Positions 33,880 through 43,255 of a DNA stretch of 64,000 bases are shown here, piece by piece. Source of the stretch: Streptomyces halstedii (GTDB lineage: Bacteria > Actinomycetota > Actinomycetes > Streptomycetales > Streptomycetaceae). The notes under the pieces are model-generated. The model was not told where the DNA came from. It made no database searches and saw nothing but the letters and a program-made list of their open reading frames with translations. Each line of letters opens with the position of its first letter. Position 1 is the first letter of the stretch. Both the position numbers and the translations under genes were made by a program. Location of the stretch: contig JOAZ01000013.1 of the NCBI GenBank assembly GCA_000720535.1, forward strand, positions 123,611 through 187,610, read 5' to 3'.

Positions 33880-34994
33880 AGAAATTCGACAAGGACCGGA
33901 TGATCCTGGGCTTCGCCGGCCCGGTACTCGCCCTGGTCGTCGCGTTCGCGCTCACCACCCTGGTGCTGCTCGCCTCGGGGCGTAACCCGTTCGAGCCGTA
34001 CCGGCTGATGTTCGAGCAGGCGTCGTACGCCGACATCCAGGTCCTGATCATCAACCAGGCCGGTACGTACTACCTCGCCGCCCTCGCGGTCGCGATCGGC
34101 TTCCGGATGAACCTCTTCAACATCGGGGTCGACGGGCAGTACCGCCTCGCCGCGATGATGGCCGCCCTGGTCGGCGCCAGCGTCGATCTGCCCGGACCGC
34201 TCCACATCCTGCTCATCGTCATCGTGGCGATGCTGGTCGGAGCCTTCTGGGCCGGTATCGCGGGCTTCCTCAAGACCACCCGCGGGGTGAGCGAGGTCGT
34301 CGCGACGATCATGCTCAACTCGATCGCGACCTCGCTGATCGCCTGGCTGATCCTGCCGAAGAACTTCGGTGACCAGGCCGCCGGTTCCAACAACCTGACC
34401 ACGGGCGACATCCCCGAGTCGGGCTGGTTCCCCGGCGTCTCGCTGAGCGCCGAGGCGGGCGAGATCTACGGATTCACCTTCGTCGCCGCGGGCTGCGGCC
34501 TCGTCTACTGGTTCGTCCTGAACCGCACCCGGTTCGGCTTCGACCTGCGCGCCACGGGCGCCAGCGAGAGCGCCGCACAGGCCTCCGGTGTGGACGCCAA
34601 GAAGATGGTCCTCACCTCGATGCTCATCTCCGGCGCCGTCGCCGGTCTCGCCGGGATGCCCACGCTGCTGGGCGACACCCACACCTACAGCCTCGACTTC
34701 CCCACCGGTATCGGCTTCACCGGCATCACCATCGCCCTGCTCGGCCGGAACAACCCGCTCGGCATCGCGCTGAGCGCCCTGCTGATCGCCTTCCTCGACA
34801 AGGCGTCCTCCTCGCTCGACCAGTTCGGGTACGAGAAGGAGATCGCCACGATCATGCAGGGCCTCATCGTGATCTCCGTGGTCGTCAGCTACGAACTGGT
34901 CCGGCGCTACGGAACCCGCCGGCAGCAGCAGAAGGTCGGCGAGGAACTCGCCGCCGGCCACGCCCTCACCACCGAGAAGGAGGCGGCCCTGTGA
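33876..34994 (+). CDS. Nucleoside ABC transporter permease 1 (YufP/NupP type)
   Basis: The 372-aa polytopic membrane protein has about nine helices. It carries the BPD_transp_2 features NLFNIGVDGQYRLAAMMAA, GFLKTTRGVSEVVATIMLNSI and RATGASESAAQASGVDAKKM. This family forms the channel of ribose and nucleoside importers. Coupled by ATGA overlaps to the ATPase gene before and the second permease gene after. The cytoplasmic C-terminus is charged (RYGTRRQQQKVGEEL). Confidence 0.88.
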   Translation: MKKFDKDRMILGFAGPVLALVVAFALTTLVLLASGRNPFEPYRLMFEQASYADIQVLIINQAGTYYLAALAVAIGFRMNLFNIGVDGQYRLAAMMAALVGASVDLPGPLHILLIVIVAMLVGAFWAGIAGFLKTTRGVSEVVATIMLNSIATSLIAWLILPKNFGDQAAGSNNLTTGDIPESGWFPGVSLSAEAGEIYGFTFVAAGCGLVYWFVLNRTRFGFDLRATGASESAAQASGVDAKKMVLTSMLISGAVAGLAGMPTLLGDTHTYSLDFPTGIGFTGITIALLGRNNPLGIALSALLIAFLDKASSSLDQFGYEKEIATIMQGLIVISVVVSYELVRRYGTRRQQQKVGEELAAGHALTTEKEAAL

Positions 34995-36256
34995 GCACCA
35001 GCAAAGTCTCCGCCGCTCGCGTCGCCACCCCGAAGGGCGGTGGACGGCGCAGGCTCTCCCTGCCCGTCGTCCTCCTGATCATCGCCGGGGCGCTGGCCCT
35101 GGTCTCGCTGGTCCGCCTCATCAGCGGCGCGGACGACGTGACCTCCGTCGGCCAGGTGCACGGCGCCCTCGAACTCGCCGTGCCGATCGGTCTGGCCGGA
35201 CTCGGCGGCCTGTGGGCCGAGCGGGCCGGTGTCGTCAACATCGGGCTCGAAGGGATGATGGTCCTCGGCACCTGGTTCGGTGCCTGGGCCGGATTCCAGT
35301 GGGGCCCCTGGGTGGGCGTCCTGTTCGGCATCCTCGGCGGCGCGCTCGGCGGGCTGCTGCACGCGGTCATCACGGTCACCTTCGGCGTGAACCACATCGT
35401 CTCCGGTGTGGCGATCAACATCCTCGCCGTCGGCCTCACCCGCTACCTCTCCAACTTCACCTTCGCCGACGCGCCCGGCGGCTCCTCCAAGCAGTCCCCG
35501 CGCATCGACCCGATCGACAAGATCACCATCCCAGGGCTGTCGGACTGGATGCAGGACCTCCAACAACGGCACTGGTTCTTCGTCTCCGACCTCGCCGGCA
35601 TCGTCGGCGGCGTGTTCACGGGTCTGTCGCTGCTCACCGTCGTGGCCCTGCTGCTCATCCCCGTCACCTGGTGGGTGCTCTGGCGCACCGCGTTCGGGCT
35701 GCGGCTCCGCTCCTGCGGGGAGAGCCCGGTGGCCGCCGAGACCCTCGGCGTGAACGTCTACAAGTACAAGTACATCGCCGTGACCATCTCGGGCGGACTG
35801 GCCGGGCTCGGCGGAGCGTTCCTCGCGATCGTGGCGACCGGGATCTACCAGGAGGGCCAGACCGGCGGCCGCGGCTACATCGGTCTCGCCGCGATGATCT
35901 TCGGCAACTGGATGCCGGGCGGCATGGCGCTGGGCGCGGGCCTGTTCGGCTTCACCGACAGCCTCAAGCTGCGCGGCGGCGCCGAGAACGTCCACGCGAT
36001 GCTGCTGCTCCTGGCGATCCTGCTGGTGATCGTCGTCTTCTGGCAGCTGTACCGGAAGAAGTACCTCACCGCGGTGATCTCGGCGGCCGTCTCGGCGCTG
36101 CTGTTCACCTGGTACGCGCTCACCGACCAGGTGCCCAGCCAGTTCGTGGACGCGGCCCCGTACGTCACCACGCTGCTGGTACTCGCCCTGTCCGCCCAGC
36201 GATTGCGCATGCCGAAGGCGGACGGCGTGCCGTACCGCAAGGGCGAGGGCAAGTGA
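34991..36256 (+). CDS. Nucleoside ABC transporter permease 2 (YufQ/NupQ type)
   Basis: The 421-aa polytopic permease pairs with the preceding one. GLWAERAGVVNIGLEGMM, HAVITVTFGVNHIVSGVAIN, GRGYIGLAAMIFGNWMPGG and LRSCGESPVAAETLGVNVYK are family-specific. GTGA overlaps join it to the upstream permease gene and to cdd, so transport and cytidine deamination are co-translated. Confidence 0.88.
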   Translation: MSTSKVSAARVATPKGGGRRRLSLPVVLLIIAGALALVSLVRLISGADDVTSVGQVHGALELAVPIGLAGLGGLWAERAGVVNIGLEGMMVLGTWFGAWAGFQWGPWVGVLFGILGGALGGLLHAVITVTFGVNHIVSGVAINILAVGLTRYLSNFTFADAPGGSSKQSPRIDPIDKITIPGLSDWMQDLQQRHWFFVSDLAGIVGGVFTGLSLLTVVALLLIPVTWWVLWRTAFGLRLRSCGESPVAAETLGVNVYKYKYIAVTISGGLAGLGGAFLAIVATGIYQEGQTGGRGYIGLAAMIFGNWMPGGMALGAGLFGFTDSLKLRGGAENVHAMLLLLAILLVIVVFWQLYRKKYLTAVISAAVSALLFTWYALTDQVPSQFVDAAPYVTTLLVLALSAQRLRMPKADGVPYRKGEGK

Positions 36257-36666
36257 CCGGGGACGCGGCGGCGGCCGGCCGGGACGTCGACTGGGAGGCC
36301 CTGCGCGCGGCCGCCCGGGAGGCCATGTCCCGGGCGTACGCCCCGTACTCGGGCTTCAGGGTCGGTGTCGCCGCGCTCGCCGACGACGGCCGCACCGTCG
36401 TCGGCTGCAACGTCGAGAACGCCAGTTACGGCGTGGGCCTGTGCGCCGAGTGCGGGCTGGTCTCCCAGCTCGCGGCCACGGGCGGCGGCCGGCTGACCCA
36501 CTTCGTCTGCGTGGACGGCGAGGGCGCGCCCCTCGTCCCGTGCGGGCGGTGCCGTCAACTGCTGTACGAGTTCGGGGGACCGGACCTGGTCCTGGAGACC
36601 CCCGACGGCTTCCGCACCCTCGACGCGATGCTGCCGCAGGCCTTCGGGCCCCAGCACCTCGGCTGA
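36253..36666 (+). CDS. cdd: Cytidine deaminase
   Basis: The 137-aa homotetrameric-type zinc enzyme deaminates cytidine and deoxycytidine to uridine and deoxyuridine. Zinc and catalytic motifs are NVENASYGVGLCAE (Cys and catalytic Glu) and VPCGRCRQ (two Cys). GTG at 36253 overlaps the permease stop by 4 bp and gives the normal family length. Last gene of the transporter operon; a strong terminator hairpin follows at 36673. Confidence 0.92.
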   Translation: MTGDAAAAGRDVDWEALRAAAREAMSRAYAPYSGFRVGVAALADDGRTVVGCNVENASYGVGLCAECGLVSQLAATGGGRLTHFVCVDGEGAPLVPCGRCRQLLYEFGGPDLVLETPDGFRTLDAMLPQAFGPQHLG

Positions 36667-36672
36667 CGTCCG

Positions 36673-36703
36673 CCGGGGCCACCGGATCGGCCGGTGGCCC
36701 CGG
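36673..36703 (+). terminator. Rho-independent-type hairpin after cdd
   Basis: CCGGGGCCACCGG (36673-36685) pairs perfectly with CCGGTGGCCCCGG (36691-36703) over a 5-base loop, 6 bp after the cdd stop. No U-tract follows, which is usual in Streptomyces. It separates the transporter operon from deoA. Confidence 0.78.
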
Positions 36704-36746
36704 TACCCGGGCCGGCCCCGCCGCGGGCGCCCGGTGATCCATTCAT

Positions 36747-36762
36747 CTCTATGCGCGTAGAG
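36747..36762. promoter_or_regulatory. Nucleoside-regulon palindrome, site 3 (deoA)
   Basis: CTCTATGCGCGTAGAG is a 16-bp palindrome with one mismatch, centred on the shared core. Its right side contributes to a -10-like TAGAGT at 36758-36763. It lies 49 bp before the deoA start, giving a leader of about 40 bases. Confidence 0.68.
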
Positions 36763-36810
36763 TCACAGGGGACTCGTGCGTACGCACCCGGCCGGAAGGA
36801 CTCCCAGGAC

Positions 36811-38088
36811 ATGGACGCCATCTCCGTCATCCGCACCAAGCGGGACCGAGGCGAACTCAGCCCCGAGCAGATCGACTGGGTGATCGACGCCTACACCCGC
36901 GGCGAGGTCGCCGACGAGCAGATGTCCGCGCTGGCCATGGCGATCCTGCTGAACGGCATGAACCGCACCGAGATCGCCCGCTGGACCGCCGCGATGATCG
37001 CCTCCGGCGAGCGGATGAGCTTCGGCGCGCTGTCGCGTCCCACCACCGACAAGCACTCCACCGGCGGCGTCGGCGACAAGATCACCCTGCCGCTCGCCCC
37101 GCTGGTCGCCGCCTGCGGTGCCGCCGTACCGCAGCTCAGCGGCCGGGGCCTCGGCCACACGGGCGGCACCCTCGACAAGCTGGAGTCCGTCCCCGGCTGG
37201 CGGGCCCTGCTGTCCAACGCCGAGATGCTGGACGTCCTGGACACCACCGGCGCCGTGATCTGCGCGGCGGGCGACGGGCTCGCCCCCGCCGACAAGAAGC
37301 TCTACGCGCTCCGCGACGTCACCGGGACCGTCGAGGCGATCCCGCTCATCGCCAGCTCGATCATGTCGAAGAAGATCGCCGAGGGCACCGGCGCGCTCGT
37401 CCTGGACGTCAAGGTCGGCTCCGGCGCCTTCATGAAGACCATCGAGGACGCCCGCGAACTGGCCTCCACCATGGTCGCGCTGGGCACCGACAGCGGGGTG
37501 CGGACCGTCGCCCTGCTCACCGACATGTCCACCCCGCTCGGCCTCACCGCGGGCAACGCCCTGGAGGTACGCGAGTCCGTCGAGGTGCTGGCGGGCGGCG
37601 GCCCCAAGGACGTCGTCGAGCTGACCCTCGCACTCGCCCGCGAGATGCTGGACGCCGCCGGGCTCAAGGACGCCGACCCGGAGAAGGCCCTGGCCGACGG
37701 CTCCGCCATGGACGTGTGGCGCCGCATGATCTCCGCCCAGGGCGGCGACCCGGACGCCGCGCTGCCCGTCGCCCGCGAGCAGCACGTGATCACCGCGCCC
37801 TCCTCCGGGGTGCTGACCCGCCTGGACGCCTACGACGTCGGCGTCGCCGCCTGGCGCCTCGGCGCCGGCCGGGCCCGCAAGGAGGACCCGGTGCAGGCGG
37901 GCGCGGGCGTCGAACTGCACGCCAAGCCCGGCGACACCGTGACCGAGGGCCAGCCCCTGCTGACCCTGCACACGGACACCCCGGAGAAGTTCGCGTACGC
38001 GCTCCAGGCGCTGCCCGGCTCGTACGACATCGCCCCGGGCGGCACGCCGTTCGCCGCCACGCCGGTCGTCCGGGAGCGCATCGCCTGA
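36811..38088 (+). CDS. deoA: Thymidine phosphorylase
   Basis: The 425-aa enzyme splits thymidine or deoxyuridine with phosphate to base and deoxyribose-1-phosphate. Family stretches include ARWTAAMIASGERMSF, DKHSTGGVGDKITLPLAPLV, GRGLGHTGGTLDKLES, DVKVGSGAFMKT and the C-terminal pyrimidine-phosphorylase domain from about 340. ATG 36811 is chosen because the conserved N-terminus (MDAISVIRTKRDRGELSPEQ) starts there, with GGAAGGA upstream. It has its own operator and is insulated by terminators on both sides. Its product feeds phosphopentomutase and deoC. Confidence 0.93.
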   Translation: MDAISVIRTKRDRGELSPEQIDWVIDAYTRGEVADEQMSALAMAILLNGMNRTEIARWTAAMIASGERMSFGALSRPTTDKHSTGGVGDKITLPLAPLVAACGAAVPQLSGRGLGHTGGTLDKLESVPGWRALLSNAEMLDVLDTTGAVICAAGDGLAPADKKLYALRDVTGTVEAIPLIASSIMSKKIAEGTGALVLDVKVGSGAFMKTIEDARELASTMVALGTDSGVRTVALLTDMSTPLGLTAGNALEVRESVEVLAGGGPKDVVELTLALAREMLDAAGLKDADPEKALADGSAMDVWRRMISAQGGDPDAALPVAREQHVITAPSSGVLTRLDAYDVGVAAWRLGAGRARKEDPVQAGAGVELHAKPGDTVTEGQPLLTLHTDTPEKFAYALQALPGSYDIAPGGTPFAATPVVRERIA

Positions 38089-38101
38089 CGTCCGGGGAGC
38101 A

Positions 38102-38141
38102 CGAACGGCCTGCCGGGACACGGGTCCCGGCAGGCCGTTCG
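38102..38141. terminator. Bidirectional terminator, deoA / subtilase
   Basis: CGAACGGCCTGCCGGGAC (38102-38119) pairs perfectly over 18 bp with its complement at 38124-38141, with a 4-base loop. It lies between convergent deoA and subtilase genes and can stop transcription from both sides. Confidence 0.86.
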
Positions 38142-38153
38142 CGTCGTCGGGGG

Positions 38154-41100
38154 CTACTTGCCCCGGTAGGCGTCGAAGACGGTCACCTTCGACGTGTTGC
38201 CCCTCTTGTCCGTGACCTGGGCCTTGAAGGAGACGGACTTACCCTTCGCGGGGTTCTTCACCGAGATCCGGCCCGACTTCACCGAGACCTTCTTCCAGGT
38301 CTTGCCGGAGTCGTGACTCACCCACACCGTGAGGGACTTGAGGTTCTTCCCGGCGGCCGGACCCTGCACCCGCACCGGCACCTTCGCCGTGGCGCCGGCC
38401 GGGACCGTGGAGCCGAGGGAGACCTCGGGGGTGAAGCGCACCGTGGAGGCCGGCAGCTTCTTCCCCGAACCGAACGGCCTGCCCGACCGGAAGGTCCACT
38501 CGGCGTCGACGCGGCTCGACACGGAGCCGACCGAGGCACCGCGGCGTACCGAGGTCGTCAGCCGGTAGTCGGCGGTGCCCGCGGGCACGGCGAACGGCTC
38601 GGCCGTGCCGGTCAGCGGGTCGTCGCTCCGGCCGACCTGCTTGCCGTCGCGGTACAGCACCGTCTTCGCCGAGGAGTACAGGGACGAACCCGCGTTGCCC
38701 GAGCCGTCGGCCAGGACCGGCAGATAGCCCCAGATGCCCTGCTCGTCGTGGTAGAGCCCGAAGTCCCCGCCCAGCAGCGGCCCGAACACGGCCGTGTTGA
38801 CGGTCTTCCGGTACGTCGAGCCGGCCTTGTACGCCCGCTCCTCACCGAGGGAGTACTGCGCCTCGTACACCGGCCAGCCGTCCTCGTCGGCCCCGCCGAT
38901 CTGCGCGAAGTCGATCGAGTACCTCGCCTTGTCGGCCGCCGAGACGTACAGCGTGCGGGCGCCCGGCAGCTTCTGCGGGATCTCCGTGGCGCTGGCCCCG
39001 CTCATGCCGGGGACCGTGCCCCAGACCGTGAGGGCGCCCGTCTTGCCGGACGCCGGGGCGCCCATGCCGACCTGGACCCGGGCGAACCGGTCGGCCGCCA
39101 GCGCACGGGTGTAGCCGGTCGCGAGCCGCTGGACCGGGCCGCCGAGCGCCACGTCGTACTGGGTGGAGGAGCCCTTGGCCCAACTGCCCGCCCAGTACTG
39201 CGAGAGGGAACCGTCGGTGACCGCCGGACCCACGTGCGCCGTGCGCAGCTGGTCGAACGAGTCCAGCCACCAGCCGAGGCCGACGGCGTAGTCGCCGGAG
39301 CCCACCTCGTAGTCCGCCGAGGCCAGAGCCGGCTTCGCCCCGCCGGGCACGGTGATGCGCGTCCGCTTCGTCAGGCGGGTGTCGAAGGCGACGCCCAGGT
39401 CCTTGGTGACCTCCAGCCTCGGCGCGGAGAGCCAGTCGACCGGTCCGCCCTCGGCCTCCGGGTCCTGGACCACGCTGCCGTCGAGCACATAGGTGCCCGC
39501 GGGGACGCGCATCGTCGCGGTGCCCTTCGTGCTCTCCCGGTCCACCCACACGTCCGCGACCTTCTCGGAGAGGCCGATGAGCCGGGTGCTCCCGTCCACG
39601 GGCCGGCCGTCCCGGCCGGTGAGCGTGACGGTCACGTCGTACGACTCGACCTCGCGGTCGACGGCCGCCGCGGTCCGGACACTCTGCCCGCCCCCGCTCG
39701 CCACCACGTACGCGACGTACGTGCCGTCCACCGTGCCACCGAGCCGGGTGTCCGCGGTCAGCGGCACCTCGGCCCGGCCACCCGCCGGCACGGTGACCCG
39801 CGAGGCGCCGAGGGTGAAGAAGCCGTCCGGGGCGGGCTTGCCGTCCGGTCCGGTCGCCGCCACCTTCAGCGACAGGGTGACGTCCTGGTCACCGAGGTTG
39901 CGGTAGGCCACCTTCTCGGTGACCGGGGTGTCGTCGGTGTGCGGCCACTCCCGCACGCCGAAGCTCACGGACACCGGATCGGCGACGACGCTCTGCCCGG
40001 CCGCCCGGTCCACCGCGATCCGCCCGGTCCCCTGCTCGAAGGGGCTGTACGCGCCGGGCTCGGCGGACGCGGTGAGCGCCCCCTTCAGCTCGGTGTACGT
40101 CCAGGTGGGGTGCTGCTGCTTGAGCAGTGCGGCGGCGCCCGCGACATGCGGGGTCGCCATCGACGTACCCGAGATGGTGAGGTAGCCGGCCGGGTTCTGG
40201 CCGACCTCCCGGTCGATGACCGACCCGGGGGCCGCGGCGGCCGTGATGTCCACGCCCGGGGCCGTGACGTCGGGCTTGACGGCGCCGTCACCGACGCGCG
40301 GCCCGCGGCTGGAGAAGTCCGCCAGCGCGTCCTGGTGGTCCACGGCGCCCACGGTCAGCGCCGCGTCGGCGCTGCCGGGCGAGGAGACCGTACCGGCACC
40401 GGAGCCCTCGTTGCCCGCCGCTATGGCGAACAGGACGCCCTTCTCGGCGGAGAGCTTGTCGACCGCCGCCTCCAGCGGGTCGGTCTCCGGGGTGTCGCCG
40501 CCGCCCAGGCTCAGGTTGACGATGTCGGCGCCCTGGGCGACCGCCCACTCCATCCCGGCCAGGATGCCGGAGTCGTCGCCGAAGCCGTCGTCGTCCAGCA
40601 CCTTGCCGTTGAGCAGCCGGGCGTCGGGGGCCACCCCCTTGAACTTCCCGGCCGACTTGACGCCCCGGCCGGCGGCGATGGACGCGACGTGCGTGCCGTG
40701 GCCGTACCGGTCGACGGCGTCCGCCGCGGCGGAGAAGTTCCGCTCGCCCGCGACCTGCCCCTTGAGGTCGGGGTGGGTGGCGTCCACACCGGTGTCCAGC
40801 ACGGCGATGGTGACGCCCTTGCCGGTGTAGCCCGACTTCCAGACCGTGGGCGCACCGATCTGCGGCACGCTCTTGTCCAGGTCGGCCCGGCGCACCCCGT
40901 CCAGCCAGACGCGGTCGATGCCCGCGGCCGTGGTGCGCTGCGCCTGGCCGCCGGACGGGGCGGTGAGCGCCTCCCAGATCTCGGCGGCGTCGCTCTTCGG
41001 CGTGGTCAGGGACTCGGCGTTCAGCGAGGCGAGCGTCCGGCCGACCTTCGTGCCCCCGGCGTCGCGGACCTCGGCCTTCGCGGCCTTGGCGGCCGCGCCC

Positions 41101-41504
41101 CGGTAGCCGACGATCAGCCGGAGGCCCTTCTGCTGGGACCTGCGATATTCGGGACGGCTCAGCTCGGTCGTGTCGAACAGCCGCCGGTCGAGCTTCCCGG
41201 CCGCGACCAGCCGGTGCGCGTCGGCCGGTACGACATAGGTGTGCCCGCCGGACGTCTGTCGTCGGACGGGTATGTGTTCACGGCCCCGGGCGGGCTCGAA
41301 GCCCACCGGGCGCCCCTTGGCGTCCACGGTCACCCGGTCACCGGTGATCAGTGTGATGTGGTGCCGGACGGCGGCCTCGGACGCCCTCGACCGGGCGTCC
41401 ACGGTGTCGGCGGCGGCGGCCGGGGCGGTCATCCCGGCCGCGAGTGCCACGGCGGTCGCCGCGGCGATCACGGATGCGTAGGCGCTCTTGACGTGTCTGC
41501 GCAA
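38154..41504 (-). CDS. Secreted subtilisin-family serine protease
   Basis: The 1116-aa exported protease has a signal peptide (about 1-32, Ala-rich, ending APAAAA) and a propeptide to about 205. The S8 catalytic domain has Asp237 (AVLDTGVD), His269 (GHGTHVAS), oxyanion Asn365 (AAGNEG) and Ser448 (SGTSMATPH). About 600 residues of beta-rich C-terminal domains follow, presumably for substrate or wall binding. Such large subtilases are common in Streptomyces and degrade extracellular protein. The start is TTG at 41504 directly after GGGGGAGAG. It ends at a strong bidirectional terminator. Confidence 0.92.
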   Translation of the reverse strand: MRRHVKSAYASVIAAATAVALAAGMTAPAAAADTVDARSRASEAAVRHHITLITGDRVTVDAKGRPVGFEPARGREHIPVRRQTSGGHTYVVPADAHRLVAAGKLDRRLFDTTELSRPEYRRSQQKGLRLIVGYRGAAAKAAKAEVRDAGGTKVGRTLASLNAESLTTPKSDAAEIWEALTAPSGGQAQRTTAAGIDRVWLDGVRRADLDKSVPQIGAPTVWKSGYTGKGVTIAVLDTGVDATHPDLKGQVAGERNFSAAADAVDRYGHGTHVASIAAGRGVKSAGKFKGVAPDARLLNGKVLDDDGFGDDSGILAGMEWAVAQGADIVNLSLGGGDTPETDPLEAAVDKLSAEKGVLFAIAAGNEGSGAGTVSSPGSADAALTVGAVDHQDALADFSSRGPRVGDGAVKPDVTAPGVDITAAAAPGSVIDREVGQNPAGYLTISGTSMATPHVAGAAALLKQQHPTWTYTELKGALTASAEPGAYSPFEQGTGRIAVDRAAGQSVVADPVSVSFGVREWPHTDDTPVTEKVAYRNLGDQDVTLSLKVAATGPDGKPAPDGFFTLGASRVTVPAGGRAEVPLTADTRLGGTVDGTYVAYVVASGGGQSVRTAAAVDREVESYDVTVTLTGRDGRPVDGSTRLIGLSEKVADVWVDRESTKGTATMRVPAGTYVLDGSVVQDPEAEGGPVDWLSAPRLEVTKDLGVAFDTRLTKRTRITVPGGAKPALASADYEVGSGDYAVGLGWWLDSFDQLRTAHVGPAVTDGSLSQYWAGSWAKGSSTQYDVALGGPVQRLATGYTRALAADRFARVQVGMGAPASGKTGALTVWGTVPGMSGASATEIPQKLPGARTLYVSAADKARYSIDFAQIGGADEDGWPVYEAQYSLGEERAYKAGSTYRKTVNTAVFGPLLGGDFGLYHDEQGIWGYLPVLADGSGNAGSSLYSSAKTVLYRDGKQVGRSDDPLTGTAEPFAVPAGTADYRLTTSVRRGASVGSVSSRVDAEWTFRSGRPFGSGKKLPASTVRFTPEVSLGSTVPAGATAKVPVRVQGPAAGKNLKSLTVWVSHDSGKTWKKVSVKSGRISVKNPAKGKSVSFKAQVTDKRGNTSKVTVFDAYRGK

Positions 41505-41703
41505 CTCTCCCCCTGGAGAATCGTTCGGTCCCGGGCTCCGCGTGACGGATGTGCCCAGGGTTCACCCAGGGAGAGAGCTTCGGAGGTCAGCAGGTTGTCA
41601 ACAACCGTGCGACAGCGTCGGGATGACGGGAAACGGCCGTCGCGACCTGGGACGCGGCGGGTGCCACCGATGAGTTTCGGCCGCCCCACCGGTCTGTGGG
41701 GGT

Positions 41704-42021
41704 GTGGATGCCACGAATGCGAAGGCCCTCGTCCTGACCGGACGCGTCACCCGTGCCGAAGTGCCGGGGCTCTGTGCCGAGCTGGAGGCGCTGCTGACCG
41801 TGCCCGGGACCACCGTCGTGGACTGCTACGTCGGCGGTGTGACGGATCCGGACCTGGCTCTGGTCGAGGCGGTGGCCCGGCTGGCGCTCGTCGCCCGCCG
41901 GGCCACCGTGCCCGGAGGCGTCGTGCTGCGGCTGCGCGACGCCCCGGACGGACTCCGGTCCCTGCTCGCGCTGGTCGGTCTGTCCGAGGTGCTGGGACAC
42001 GTCCGGGTGGACCCGCCCTGA
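41704..42021 (+). CDS. STAS-domain-like small protein
   Basis: The 105-aa protein shows an alternating beta/alpha pattern resembling an anti-sigma antagonist (STAS) fold: ALVLTGRVTRAEVPGLCAEL, TTVVDCYVGGVTDPDLALVEAVARL and LRLRDAPDGLRSLLALVGL. A clear phosphorylatable Ser in the usual DxS position is not seen (VDCYVG instead), so it may not be a classical phospho-switch. It converges on the ECF sigma gene and may be regulatory, but no partner is defined. Confidence 0.6.
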   Translation: MDATNAKALVLTGRVTRAEVPGLCAELEALLTVPGTTVVDCYVGGVTDPDLALVEAVARLALVARRATVPGGVVLRLRDAPDGLRSLLALVGLSEVLGHVRVDPP

Positions 42022-42084
42022 CCGGCCCGCCGGTGGTCGGGCCGGTGGCTGGGCCGGACCGCCTCGGTCACCGGCCGAGGATCC

Positions 42085-43074
42085 TCAGCCCGCGTCCAGA
42101 TGGTTCGGGAGCCCGAACAGGGGGAACCAGCGCGGGGTGTCCAGGAAGCAGTGCATACCGGTGATGGCACCCCCGGAGACGTCGATGACCTGCACCGCCC
42201 ACGGCACGAACCCCGGGCCGTCCGGATTCGGCTTGTAGTGCGCGAAGGCCGGGGAGCCGTTGGCCTCGGTCGCCACCAGCCGGGAACCCGCGCAGCCCGC
42301 GCCGATGCTGAGCATGAAGCCCGTGATGTCGGCGTGCCCCTGGAGCCAGAGGTCGAACGGCGGCATGGTCATCACCGCGTCCTCGTGGAGCAGTGCCGTC
42401 AGCGCCGCCATGTCGTACCCCTCGAAGGCGGCCACATAGCGGTCCAGGAGCTTGCGCTGCTCCTCGTCCAGCGGGTTCGCCGATTCCGGCGCCGAACGGT
42501 CCGTGTCGGCCAGCGTCGCCCTGGCCCGCTGCAACGCGCTGTTGACCGAGGCGACCGTGGTGTCGAGCAGTTGGGCGACCTCGCTCGCCTTCCAGGCCAG
42601 CACCTCGCGCAGGATCAGCACCGCGCGCTGCTTGGGCGGGAGGTGCTGGAGCGCCGCGACGAACGCCAGGCGCACCGACTCACGGGCCACGGCGGCCTCC
42701 GCCGGGTCGGCCACCGACGGCAGGACGCGGCCGTCCGGCACCGGCTCCAGCCAGGTGTTCTCCGGAAGCGGGTTGAGCGCCGCCTGGGCCAGCGGGGTCG
42801 GGCCGGTGAGATCCACCGGCCTGGCCCGCTTGTTGCCCGCCTTCAGCATGTCCAGGCAGACGTTCGTGGCGATGCGGTAGAGCCAGGAGCGCAGGGACGA
42901 ACGGCCCTCGAAGGAGTCGAAGTTGCGCCAGGCGCGCACCATCGTGTCCTGGACCGCGTCCTCCGCCTCGAAGGCCGAGCCGAGCATCCGGTAGCAGTAA
43001 CCGGTCAGCTCGACCCGGTGCCCCTCCAGACGACTGTCGATCCCCGCCGTCGTCGCCGCCGCCTGCTCACCCAT
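42085..43074 (-). CDS. ECF sigma factor with SnoaL-like C-terminal domain
   Basis: The 329-aa protein has sigma region 2 at about 15-85 (LTGYCYRMLGSAFEAEDAVQ, RAWRNFDSFEGRSSLRSWLY), region 4 at about 135-190 (LQHLPPKQRAVLILREVLAW, LDTTVASVNSALQRAR) and a C-terminal SnoaL-like alpha+beta domain from about 205. SigG/SigJ-type ECF factors with this tail often lack a separate anti-sigma and may sense a small molecule themselves. The start is ATG after AGGGGTGAG. No adjacent anti-sigma gene is obvious; the STAS-like gene is convergent. Confidence 0.88.
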   Translation of the reverse strand: MGEQAAATTAGIDSRLEGHRVELTGYCYRMLGSAFEAEDAVQDTMVRAWRNFDSFEGRSSLRSWLYRIATNVCLDMLKAGNKRARPVDLTGPTPLAQAALNPLPENTWLEPVPDGRVLPSVADPAEAAVARESVRLAFVAALQHLPPKQRAVLILREVLAWKASEVAQLLDTTVASVNSALQRARATLADTDRSAPESANPLDEEQRKLLDRYVAAFEGYDMAALTALLHEDAVMTMPPFDLWLQGHADITGFMLSIGAGCAGSRLVATEANGSPAFAHYKPNPDGPGFVPWAVQVIDVSGGAITGMHCFLDTPRWFPLFGLPNHLDAG

Positions 43075-43255
43075 CGCTCACCCCTGTTGCGCCGTGACAC
43101 CGCTCATCCAGCACTCCGGAAGCTACCCCAGGGCACTGACAATCGGGGTGGGAAGCAGAGAAACCGCAGGTCAGGCACCCCGCAGGTCAGCCAGGGAGGT
43201 CAGCAGGTGGGACGGGCACCCCGCGGCGAGCTCTCAGGCAGCCCCCGGCGAAGTC

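Noticed and set aside
37716-42164. A 1482-codon plus-strand frame over the subtilase gene
   Set aside because: The subtilase reading is unambiguous on the other strand with its full catalytic triad. The plus frame is Arg/Gly/Pro-rich shadow sequence.
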